Below are positions 34,022-42,389 of a DNA stretch of 64,000 bases, piece after piece. Made by a program: the position numbers and the translations under genes. The first letter of the stretch is position 1; every line of letters begins with the position of its first letter. The notes beneath the pieces were generated by a model, which made no database searches, was not told the origin of the DNA, and saw only the letters and a program-made list of their open reading frames with translations. Origin of the DNA: Paenibacillus_E oryzisoli_A (GTDB lineage: Bacteria > Bacillota > Bacilli > Paenibacillales > NBRC-103111); contig NZ_JBCMUN010000001.1 in the NCBI RefSeq assembly GCF_050467285.1, forward strand, positions 496,001 through 560,000. The letters are read 5' to 3'.

Positions 34022-34801
34022 ATGGGACATGGAAGATTGAAGAAGAAGACCGCTGTCGTGACGGGCGGAGCGTCCGGCATTGGTATGGCAATCGCTCTTC
34101 GTTTTGGCAGGGAGGGAGCGAACGTTATCGTGAACGATGTGAGCGACAGCGGGGAAGACATTGCGAAGGAGATTATCCAGTCGGGCGGTTCGGCGATGTT
34201 CTTCAAGGCCGATTTGCGCCGCCGGGAGGAAGCGGCCGCTTTGATGCAGGCCGCATACGAACGATTCGGCTCCCTGCATATTCTGGTTAACAATGCAGGT
34301 GTTTCCGGTGGAAAGTCGGTCGTAGCAGCCGAGGATAAAGATTGGGAGCGGATCATGGATATCAACATGAAAGGCTCTTGGTACTGCAGCAAGTTTGCCA
34401 TTCCGTTCATGATCGAAAGCGGCGGCGGCAGCGTGGTGAACATCGCGTCCACGCATGCTTACCGTACGCAGCAGGATCATTTTCCTTACCAATCGTCGAA
34501 GGCCGGCATGATTGCGATGGCGTATGGCATTTGCGTTGATTTTGGCAGCAAGAACATTCGGGCCAACAGCATATGTCCGGGCTTTGTCGAGACACCGCTG
34601 GCGGAGGAGCATATGCGGCAGTTTCCGAACCGCGAGGAGAAGGCGAAGGCGATGCTGGCGACGTACCCGCTCGGCCGATTCGGTCAGCCGGAGGATGTGG
34701 CGGCTGCGGCCGTGTTCCTCGCCTCGGATGACGCCGCTTATATTTCCGGGACGACTTTGGTCGTCGACGGCGGTCGCTCCGCGCTCCAGAGAGCGGAATA
34801 A
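34022..34801 (+). CDS. Short-chain dehydrogenase/reductase
   Basis: 259 residues from ATG 34022 (AAGGAG upstream), classical SDR. NAD(P) motif TGGASGIG (14-21), NNAG (90-93), catalytic S143, Y156 and K160. The acidic D39 after the second strand favours NAD. In sugar-acid pathways SDRs oxidise the free sugar (for example L-fucose or rhamnose 1-dehydrogenase) or a keto-deoxy acid; the position just before the DHDPS-family, aldehyde dehydrogenase and dehydratase genes fits either. Substrate is inferred only. Confidence 0.88.
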   Translation: MGHGRLKKKTAVVTGGASGIGMAIALRFGREGANVIVNDVSDSGEDIAKEIIQSGGSAMFFKADLRRREEAAALMQAAYERFGSLHILVNNAGVSGGKSVVAAEDKDWERIMDINMKGSWYCSKFAIPFMIESGGGSVVNIASTHAYRTQQDHFPYQSSKAGMIAMAYGICVDFGSKNIRANSICPGFVETPLAEEHMRQFPNREEKAKAMLATYPLGRFGQPEDVAAAAVFLASDDAAYISGTTLVVDGGRSALQRAE

Positions 34802-34835
34802 AAAATCGATGCGAAGATGAGAGGGATCAGCATTC

Positions 34836-35744
34836 ATGTACCAAGCGTTCATGGAAAGTCTTAAGGGCATAAACGCCATTCCGGTTACACCGTTCGATGC
34901 GGAGGGCAGGATTGATTATCCCGTGTTCGCCGAAGTGCTCGAGCATTTGATCGCAAGCGGGATACAAACGATTTATCCATGCGGCAACACCGGAGAATTT
35001 TATTCGCTCACGCAGGAAGAAGCCAGGGAATCCGTTTCTTTCGCTGTCCGTCACATTGGAGGCAGGGCGAAGGTGATTGCGGGCGTCGGCTACGATGCGC
35101 AGACCGCGGGTGAGCTGGCCCGTCATGCAGAGCAGGCGGGGGCGGACGGCATTATGGTCCATCAGCCGGTTCATCCGTTCATGCTGGACCGCGGCCTTGT
35201 TGCTTACTATCAGTCGGTCGCCCGGTCCACCCGGCTGCCGCTCATCCTGTACGTTCGCAGCGAAAATCTGACGGCAGAAGCCCTTCGCGAGGCAAGCGGA
35301 GAGCCGAATATTGTCGGCGTGAAATATGCGGTTAACCATCTGCCTTCGTTTGCCAAAGCCGTCCGTTTGATCGGAGACGATCTCGTATGGATTTGCGGAA
35401 CCGCCGAAATGTGGGCGCCTTTCTTTTATGCGGCGGGAGCCGTCGGATTCACGTCCGGTATGGTCAACGTCGATGCGAAGAGGTCGCAGCGCATGCTGGA
35501 GGCACTGAATGCGGGCAATTATGAAGAGGCCATGGCACTCTGGGACGACATGCGGCCGTTCGAGGAGCTGCGCGAGGCGAATCGCAGCGGCAATAACGTC
35601 AGCGTAGTCAAGGAAGCGATGGCGCAACTGGGCCGGCTGAACGTCTATGTTCGCCCGCCGATTGCGGAACTGCTTCCCAGCGAGAAGAAGCGGGTAAGCG
35701 AAATTTTGGCAAGCTGGGGTTTGCTGAATCAGGGAACGGAGTGA
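34836..35744 (+). CDS. DHDPS/KDG-dehydratase family protein
   Basis: 302 residues, TIM-barrel class I lyase. GNTGE (50-54), Tyr139 in LILYVRSEN and Schiff-base Lys163 in VGVKYA are the family catalytic elements. FTSGMVNV and VYVRPPIAEL resemble 5-dehydro-4-deoxyglucarate dehydratase-like members. Possible reactions are dehydration and decarboxylation of a 2-keto-3-deoxy sugar acid, or its aldol cleavage. The aldehyde dehydrogenase starts eight bases after its stop, matching the known dehydratase plus semialdehyde dehydrogenase pairing (ycbC-ycbD in B. subtilis). Confidence 0.88.
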   Translation: MYQAFMESLKGINAIPVTPFDAEGRIDYPVFAEVLEHLIASGIQTIYPCGNTGEFYSLTQEEARESVSFAVRHIGGRAKVIAGVGYDAQTAGELARHAEQAGADGIMVHQPVHPFMLDRGLVAYYQSVARSTRLPLILYVRSENLTAEALREASGEPNIVGVKYAVNHLPSFAKAVRLIGDDLVWICGTAEMWAPFFYAAGAVGFTSGMVNVDAKRSQRMLEALNAGNYEEAMALWDDMRPFEELREANRSGNNVSVVKEAMAQLGRLNVYVRPPIAELLPSEKKRVSEILASWGLLNQGTE

Positions 35745-35751
35745 GATACGA

Positions 35752-37188
35752 ATGAAACGCACGTTGAACTATATAGGCGGAGATTGGTGTGAACCGGAAT
35801 CCGGAGAATGGACTGCCAATGACAACCCCGCACGTCCCGGAGAAACGGTTGGGCTCGTTGCGCGTTCGACGGAGGGGGATGTGAAACGGGCCGTGGATGC
35901 CGCTGCGGAAGCCTTCGCTTCCTGGCGGGATTTGCCCGGCGCGAAGCGGGGAAAGGTGCTGGATGCGGCTGCGCGTTTGCTTGAAGAACGTGCAGATGCT
36001 ATTGCGGAAATCATGACTCGGGAAATGGGTAAAACGTTCGCTGAAGCGCGGGGCGAGGTGCTGCGGGGCTCGGCTATCCTGAAATTTTATGGGGGTGAAG
36101 GCGAGCGGGCGAATGGAGACCACATCCCGCCTGCCGACGGCAAGTCGCTTCTCTATACGAGAAGAATCCCTCTTGGGGTGGTAGGTCTCATTACACCGTG
36201 GAATTTTCCGGTTGCGATCCCGGTGTGGAAGCTGGCGCCGGCGCTTGCCTACGGCAACACGGTCGTGCTCAAGCCGGCCGGCAACGCCTCTGTGACCGCC
36301 GGGCTTTTGGTCGAAGCGCTTGTCGATGCCGGCGTACCGGCAGGGGTTCTGAACCTCGTTCACGGTTCGGGCAGCGTGACGGGCAATGCGCTGCTTGAGC
36401 ATCCTCGGCTGGCAGCCGTCAGCTTCACAGGCTCGAACGCGGTCGGGAAGGAGATTGCGCTTAAGGCTTCCTCACGCGGTATCAAGTACCAGCTTGAGAT
36501 GGGCGGGAAGAACGCCGTTATCGTCATGGAGGACGCCGACCTTGATCAAGCGGCCGAGCTCGTCGTTTCCGGCTCGATGAAGAGCACCGGGCAGAAATGT
36601 ACGGCGACAAGCAAGGTGATTGTGATGCGCTCTATCGCGGGGACTTTCACCGAAAAGCTGCTGGAGCGGCTTCGCAGGATTCGAGTAGGGGACGGGATGG
36701 ACCCGGAAACGTATTTCGGTCCGGTCGCTACCCCAAGCGCGCAGTTATCCGTCTTGGCGCATATTCGAAAAGCCCAGGACGAAGGCGCCAAGCTGCTTCT
36801 GGGAGGCGGCACGGCTAACCGGGACGGCTGCTTCGTCGAGCCGACGCTGTTTGCTGGCGTAACGCCGGCAATGTCAATCGCGCGGGAGGAAATTTTCGGT
36901 CCGGTACTCGCCTTAATGGAGGCGGACAGCTTGGAAGCGGCCATCTCGATGGCGAACGACACAGAGTTCGGTTTAAGCGCAGCTATTTTCACAAACAGCC
37001 TATCCAACACGATGGCGTTCGTTTCGCGCATCGAAGCCGGCATGGTGAAAGTCAACGCCGAGACGGCCGGCGTAGAGTACCAGGCGCCGTTCGGCGGCCT
37101 GAAGCAATCCAGCTCGAACTCCCGGGAACAAGGGCGGGCGGCTATGGATTTTTTTACCCATATTCAGACGATTTCGCTGTCGATCTAA
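35752..37188 (+). CDS. Aldehyde dehydrogenase, alpha-ketoglutaric semialdehyde dehydrogenase-like
   Basis: 478 residues, full-length ALDH. Catalytic Glu249 in LEMGGKN and Cys283 in STGQKCTATSK; EEIFGPVL and the C-terminal AETAGVEYQAPFGGLKQSSS with SREQG are close in pattern to YcbD-type alpha-ketoglutaric semialdehyde dehydrogenases. That would deliver 2-oxoglutarate. If the preceding protein is an aldolase, the substrate could be lactaldehyde instead. No membrane or signal segment. Confidence 0.9.
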   Translation: MKRTLNYIGGDWCEPESGEWTANDNPARPGETVGLVARSTEGDVKRAVDAAAEAFASWRDLPGAKRGKVLDAAARLLEERADAIAEIMTREMGKTFAEARGEVLRGSAILKFYGGEGERANGDHIPPADGKSLLYTRRIPLGVVGLITPWNFPVAIPVWKLAPALAYGNTVVLKPAGNASVTAGLLVEALVDAGVPAGVLNLVHGSGSVTGNALLEHPRLAAVSFTGSNAVGKEIALKASSRGIKYQLEMGGKNAVIVMEDADLDQAAELVVSGSMKSTGQKCTATSKVIVMRSIAGTFTEKLLERLRRIRVGDGMDPETYFGPVATPSAQLSVLAHIRKAQDEGAKLLLGGGTANRDGCFVEPTLFAGVTPAMSIAREEIFGPVLALMEADSLEAAISMANDTEFGLSAAIFTNSLSNTMAFVSRIEAGMVKVNAETAGVEYQAPFGGLKQSSSNSREQGRAAMDFFTHIQTISLSI

Positions 37189-37201
37189 GGAGTGGATAGA
37201 G

Positions 37202-38365
37202 ATGAAGATTACAGACCTGCTGCTCTATGTTGTGAGCATTCCCCGCCATACCGGGTTCGTGTGTCAGCATGCCATCGTGCGAATCTTGACCGACGAGGGG
37301 GTCGTCGGCATCGGAGAAATGTCCGACTTCTCGCATTTGCCGAAATACTCGGTGGACGTCCGCGACTTACAAGCGACGCTTAAAGCTCAGCTTGTCGGTC
37401 GTAATCCGCTCGACATGGTCGGCATTAACCGGGAAATGGCCGAGATGTTCCCCGAGACGATGTATTACTACGAAAAAGGCACCTTCATCCGCTGCGGAAT
37501 CGATATCGCTTTGCACGATCTGGCTGGCAAAGCGCTCGGCGTCAACATCAGTACGCTGCTCGGCGGCCGTGTGCGGGATAAGCTGAAGGTGTGTTATCCG
37601 ATTTTTCGATCTCGGACGATCGAGGAAGTGGACGCCAATGTGGATGTCGTTCGCCAGCGTTTGGCGCAAGGCTTTGACGTGTTCCGGCTGTATGCGGGGG
37701 TTAATCCCGACGCCGACGAGGCGTTCCTTGATAGGGTCCGGCAGGAATTCGGCAGCCTCGTGACGATCAAATCGCTTGATTACAGCCACCTGCTGGACTG
37801 GAAAAGCGCGCTGCGCATCACGAAGCGTCTTGCTCCCTATGGCGTGCAGCTTGTGGAAAGCCCTGCCTATCGCAACGACTTCGAGGGGCTTCGGCATTTT
37901 CGGATGGCGGTCGATCTGCCTGTCAGCGAACACGTGTGGAGCTTCAAGCAGCTGCAGGATATGATCCGATACGACTCGGTCGACATTTTCAACATCGCAC
38001 TTATTTTTATCGGCGGTTTCCAAGCGGCGCGCAAGGCAGCGGCGGCGGCGGAAGTGTCCGGCAAAGGCGTGCTGATCGGAACGACCCAGGAGCTGTCGTT
38101 CGGAACGGCGGCACAGGCGATTTTCGGGGCAAGTCTGACGAATCTAAACGCAATTTCCGACCCGACGGGACCGGAGCTTTACATCGACGATGTAACGACG
38201 GAGCCGGTTCGCTACGAGAACGGTTATCTGCTTGTGCCGGATGCCGATAGACCGGGGCTCGGCATGGACATCGACTGGGAGAAGGTAGAGCGGCTTCGGG
38301 TTGACGGTTTTAGTTGGGGAGCGCAGAAGGTGGCGAATCTGCAGGATCGTACGAGCGGCTCGTAG
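37202..38365 (+). CDS. Enolase-superfamily (mandelate racemase/muconate lactonizing) sugar-acid dehydratase-like
   Basis: 387 residues: N-terminal capping domain (VVGIGEMSDFSHLPKY), then a barrel. Candidate metal ligands lie at the ends of successive strands in IKSLDYS, LVESPAY and VSEHVW. At the second strand, where most members have Lys-x-Lys, this protein has R162-L-Y164 (FRLYAG). The role is probably dehydration of an aldonate, supplying the DHDPS-family step, but the altered base makes the reaction uncertain. RBS AAGGAG, 13 bases after the ALDH stop. Confidence 0.82.
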   Translation: MKITDLLLYVVSIPRHTGFVCQHAIVRILTDEGVVGIGEMSDFSHLPKYSVDVRDLQATLKAQLVGRNPLDMVGINREMAEMFPETMYYYEKGTFIRCGIDIALHDLAGKALGVNISTLLGGRVRDKLKVCYPIFRSRTIEEVDANVDVVRQRLAQGFDVFRLYAGVNPDADEAFLDRVRQEFGSLVTIKSLDYSHLLDWKSALRITKRLAPYGVQLVESPAYRNDFEGLRHFRMAVDLPVSEHVWSFKQLQDMIRYDSVDIFNIALIFIGGFQAARKAAAAAEVSGKGVLIGTTQELSFGTAAQAIFGASLTNLNAISDPTGPELYIDDVTTEPVRYENGYLLVPDADRPGLGMDIDWEKVERLRVDGFSWGAQKVANLQDRTSGS

Positions 38366-38423
38366 CGGTCCTGCAAGAACATGTGTAAGTAGAATCAATT
38401 CGGAATAGCGAGGAGCTGGAAAC

Positions 38424-40694
38424 GTGAAAGCCATACCGATCAAGCCGGCTTATACCATTCCTTGGACGTTGGAAACAAGCTTCTGTCACGACGGAATTCC
38501 GTTGTCGAACGGGGTGTTCGGCGCGCTTGTCTGGTTTGAGGGAGAAACCGTCATGCTGACAATTAACCGTGCGGATTTCTGGGACCACCGGGGTGGAATG
38601 ATTTGGCAGGAAGCGTGCACCTATGAGCGTTTGAAATCGTTTTTGCAGGGGGGAGATTTTGAGGCGGCCCGACAGCTTTATACGACGATGATGATGAACG
38701 GCAAAGAAAAAAGGCCCGCCCGGCTTGCGATGGGACGATACGAGGTGAAGCTGAAGCCTGGCGTTTCGATTGTTTCCGCGGAGCTTCGGCTGAAGGAGGC
38801 GGAAGCGGTTCTCCGCTGCCGCACGAGCGAAGGGGAACGGTTTATACGGCTCAGTGTGCCCATTGACAGCCCGACGCTTGCCGTTTCCTGCGATGCCGAG
38901 GTGATTGCGTCTGTGGAAGCGAAGCCCTCCTACTCCTTCGAGAAAGTGAAAGCGTATTGGAATGATTTCGAAATCCCCGCACCTCGACGGATTCGGGGTG
39001 GGTGGGTGCAGGAACTGCCGGAGGATCCGGCGTGCGCCGTCATGTCGGAACATACCGACAGCAGGTTGTGGATCGCTGCCGAATATGGGAGCTCGGTGGA
39101 GGCGGCCGTTCAAGCCGCTTATTCGCGGATACGCGAAGCTGGGCACCTAGACTACGACGCAGCGCTCGCCTCGACGAGAATGCACTGGCACGCCCTCTGG
39201 GAGCAAGCGGCCGACATCTCGCTGCCTGACCGGGAGATCGAGAACATGTACTATCTGGGACTCTACCGCATGCTGGGGAATTCAATGCCGGGCCGCATCG
39301 CTCCGACGCTGCAAGGCCCGTGGGCCGAGGATTACCGGAACCCGCCGTGGAGCTGCGACTATCATTTCAACATTAATGTTCAGGAATGCTTGTGGCCGGC
39401 GTACGGTGCGAATTTGCTGGACAGTCTGAAGCCTTTGTTCAAAATGGTTGACAGCTGGAAGCCGACGCTTGCGCTCAACGCGAAGCGCTTCGTCGGTATC
39501 GACGACGGCTACATGCTCGGGCATTCGGTCGACGACCGCGGCCGGCCGGTAGGCGGCATGTGGACTGGCACGATCGACCAGGCCAACACCTCTTGGGTGG
39601 CGCAAATGATGTGGCAATATGCCGAGTACGCCGGGGACGAACAATTTCTGTTGGAAGACGTGTATCCGTTCATGAAAAAAGCATTGAATGTGTTCTTCGC
39701 CATGATGGAACGGGATGGAGACGCGTACGCTTTGCCGGTGTCGGTTTCGCCGGAATACGGCGGCTCGAGTCCGGAGGGGCTCGGGCGTAACTCTACCTTT
39801 TTCTTGGTGAACGTACACTTCCTTTGCGACAAGCTGCTGAAGCTGGAGGAGCGCTACGGGCTCGATGCGGAGTATGCCGCGTTTGTCGCCGACATTCGTG
39901 CAAAGCTGCCCGCGTATACCGCAGGTCCTCGGCAATTCCAGGAATTCGACCGCAAGCCCGGTCTCGAGCTTTACCTGTGGGAGGGACAGCCGCTTGAAGT
40001 TTCTCATCGGCACCATTCCCATCTGGCGGGCATTTATCCGTTCGACACGCTGGACATGTCGGACCCGGAGGAAGCGGCTATCGTCTTGAATTCCTACAAA
40101 TCGTGGGTGGATAAAGGGATGGGCCGCTGGGCCGGATGGTCGATGCCGTGGGCGTCCATGATCCACAATCGCTTGGGGAAGCCGGATATGGCGCTTCTAT
40201 CGCTGAAGTTATTGAAAGAAGTATTTATGATGCCGAGCTATGCCAGCCAGCATAATGGGACCTACGAGGGCTTCACGCAATTCGCGGGCCGGGAAACGAT
40301 GCAGATCGAGGCTTGCATCGCAGCGTCGGCGGCCGTTCTTGAAATGTTCGTGCAGTGCGTGAGAGGGAAAATCCGGGTATTCACGGGAGTCCCCGCACGG
40401 TTTAAGGATGCCTCGTTCTCGGGCGTTCGGGCGGAAGGAGCTTTTCTTCTTTCGGGTAAGAAGGAGAACGGCAAGGTGATTTCGGTGACGGTGTACAGTG
40501 AGCAAAGGAATGTACTCCGTCTATTCCATCCGTTTGAGGGCGAAGCAACGGTGCTTCGGGACGGGCGAAGGGCGGTTGTGTCTGCGGCAGGCGGCGTCAT
40601 CGAGCTCGGGCTGCGTGCCGGGGAAACCGTTTCATTCGAACCGGCAAGCGCAGCCGAAGCCGTTACGTATGAAATAGGGGGTCTTGAACAATGA
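38424..40694 (+). CDS. Glycoside hydrolase family 95-like protein (alpha-L-fucosidase/galactosidase)
   Basis: 756 residues, GTG start with AGGAG eight bases before. N-terminal beta domain begins with IPLSNGVFGALVW; the (alpha/alpha)6 barrel has NPPWSCDYHFNINVQECLWPAY, holding the paired Asn of the GH95 active site, SPEYGGSSPEG and HRHHSHLAGIYPFD. A C-terminal beta domain ends it. GH95 enzymes release alpha-1,2-L-fucose or L-galactose by inversion. No signal peptide. Its stop overlaps the next gene's ATG by four bases. Confidence 0.85.
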   Translation: MKAIPIKPAYTIPWTLETSFCHDGIPLSNGVFGALVWFEGETVMLTINRADFWDHRGGMIWQEACTYERLKSFLQGGDFEAARQLYTTMMMNGKEKRPARLAMGRYEVKLKPGVSIVSAELRLKEAEAVLRCRTSEGERFIRLSVPIDSPTLAVSCDAEVIASVEAKPSYSFEKVKAYWNDFEIPAPRRIRGGWVQELPEDPACAVMSEHTDSRLWIAAEYGSSVEAAVQAAYSRIREAGHLDYDAALASTRMHWHALWEQAADISLPDREIENMYYLGLYRMLGNSMPGRIAPTLQGPWAEDYRNPPWSCDYHFNINVQECLWPAYGANLLDSLKPLFKMVDSWKPTLALNAKRFVGIDDGYMLGHSVDDRGRPVGGMWTGTIDQANTSWVAQMMWQYAEYAGDEQFLLEDVYPFMKKALNVFFAMMERDGDAYALPVSVSPEYGGSSPEGLGRNSTFFLVNVHFLCDKLLKLEERYGLDAEYAAFVADIRAKLPAYTAGPRQFQEFDRKPGLELYLWEGQPLEVSHRHHSHLAGIYPFDTLDMSDPEEAAIVLNSYKSWVDKGMGRWAGWSMPWASMIHNRLGKPDMALLSLKLLKEVFMMPSYASQHNGTYEGFTQFAGRETMQIEACIAASAAVLEMFVQCVRGKIRVFTGVPARFKDASFSGVRAEGAFLLSGKKENGKVISVTVYSEQRNVLRLFHPFEGEATVLRDGRRAVVSAAGGVIELGLRAGETVSFEPASAAEAVTYEIGGLEQ

Positions 40695-42352
40695 CGAAAG
40701 AGCGGCAGTCCATGCAGCCAAAGCTTGGGATACAAGGGCCTGTGCTGGCCTGGCAGGATCCGTGGGCGGGGGATAGCTCAGATGAGATCATGCGAACCGG
40801 TACAGGGATGATTTATTTGTCGCAGGATCCTCCCCCGACCGGGAAACGATTTGTAGAAGCGCTTCAAGGCTTGGGGGCGGAATTTTACGTGCACCATATG
40901 ATGCCAGGTCTTGAGGGACATTCGGAGATGCTCCAGGATATGGTGCGCAGCGGGATGGATGTGTGCTTGGGCAACGAGTACGGCAATATTAACGGGCCTT
41001 GGGTGGAAGGAACCAACCGCTGGGACGTACCTGACGAAGCGATTGTAGAGGCCGCTCGAAGCGGCAGGCTGATCGGCCTGCTGTACGACGAACCGGAGCA
41101 TCTGCAAATCAATGCCGGACAATATCGCAAGGACGGCTGGCACCCGCATTGGGGGGCGACAGATGGCCTTTCACTGGAGGCGTCGTATCAGCATCTGGTG
41201 GCGTCGGTATCAGCGCGAACGGACCATGTTCGGAAGCTTGCAGAGAAGCACAGTTTGAATCCGGCCCAGTTTCCGCTCGTGTCGGAGCACGTTTTTCCGG
41301 TTATGTTTCACGCCAAAGCCCGCGCCGGCATGGACATTTGCCCGAAAATCATGAAGGAATCGTTCCAGGCGCTTCAGCTCGGAACGGCCCTCGGCGCCGC
41401 CAAGCAATACGGCCGTTCGATGTGGATATGCGCCGACCTTTGGGGACCGGATATCGGCCGCTGGTTCACGCGGACGTCGGGCTTCCCGGGACATTCGCCG
41501 GAGGAATTCGAATCGGCTTTGCGGATGGGCTATTTGATGGGACCGTCCCATCTGTTCGTCGAGAACGTCGATGTGCTGCTCCATCATAAGGGCAACAGCT
41601 TTGCGAAAACGGCCTACGGCGACGTTTGGGAGCGGTTCGTCAAGGACTTCGTGCCGAACCATCCGCTAGGCTGGACTCATCATGAAGCGAGCCCGGATAT
41701 CGTCCTCATTCATTCGGAAGACAGCAACTACGGGCAGAACGCCCGGCTTTACGGGAACCGCGAGCTGGAGCCGGCCGAATCGACGAAAAGCATTTTCGCA
41801 GCATGGCATTTGCTCAGTCAAGGTTCTATCCCGGCGCACGGCAGCTGTATGCACATTCCGGGATACACCTTCCCCCGGCATGAATTGAAGCAGCGGGTGA
41901 CGCCGGAAGGGTATCCGCTTCCATCAGGGTGCGCGGAGCTTCCGCAAACGTCCATGCATACGCTGTTCGACCCCGTCAACAACGTCGTCGTCTTCGATGA
42001 ACACGTGCGGGATGATCAACTGGGCAGCCCTAAGCTGATCATCGCTGCAGGCTCCCGCCTGTCCGGGGATACATTGAACACACTGCAACGCAGAGCGGAA
42101 CAAGGCACCGTCGTGATCATCGCGGAGTGGCTTGCTCCGGCCGGCATGAAGGAAAGCCGCCGGTTTCCCGGAGGAGGCGTATGGCTTGTCACCAACGATT
42201 TCTTGAGTGATGACGCACGGGAAACGGCCGCCCCTTATCTCGGAACGGGCGATTGCTGGAAACAGCGCTTCGGCGATGCGGAAGTCCGGTTCTATAAAGC
42301 CGATCCGACAGGCTGCACACTGCATGCGGAAATATCCGGATTGCTTAAGTAA
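40691..42352 (+). CDS. Unrecognised protein, putative novel glycosidase-like TIM barrel
   Basis: 553 residues; I do not recognise a family. No signal peptide. It reads like a barrel: EFYVHHMMPGLEGH, IGLLYDEPEHL, SMWICADLWGPDIGRW, and HLFVENVDVLLHHKG, with several conserved-looking acidic residues at strand ends (DEPE near 138-141, E near 295). The last 130 residues (LGSPKLIIAAGSRLSGDTLNTL, GTVVIIAEWL) resemble the flavodoxin-like trimerisation domain that follows GH42 and related barrels. The gene overlaps the GH95 gene at ATGA and shares its strand, so it should act on the same saccharide. Hydrolase activity is inferred only. Confidence 0.6.
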   Translation: MTKERQSMQPKLGIQGPVLAWQDPWAGDSSDEIMRTGTGMIYLSQDPPPTGKRFVEALQGLGAEFYVHHMMPGLEGHSEMLQDMVRSGMDVCLGNEYGNINGPWVEGTNRWDVPDEAIVEAARSGRLIGLLYDEPEHLQINAGQYRKDGWHPHWGATDGLSLEASYQHLVASVSARTDHVRKLAEKHSLNPAQFPLVSEHVFPVMFHAKARAGMDICPKIMKESFQALQLGTALGAAKQYGRSMWICADLWGPDIGRWFTRTSGFPGHSPEEFESALRMGYLMGPSHLFVENVDVLLHHKGNSFAKTAYGDVWERFVKDFVPNHPLGWTHHEASPDIVLIHSEDSNYGQNARLYGNRELEPAESTKSIFAAWHLLSQGSIPAHGSCMHIPGYTFPRHELKQRVTPEGYPLPSGCAELPQTSMHTLFDPVNNVVVFDEHVRDDQLGSPKLIIAAGSRLSGDTLNTLQRRAEQGTVVIIAEWLAPAGMKESRRFPGGGVWLVTNDFLSDDARETAAPYLGTGDCWKQRFGDAEVRFYKADPTGCTLHAEISGLLK

Positions 42353-42389
42353 AAAATACATTGCGTATACCGCCAGGAGGAGAAAAACC

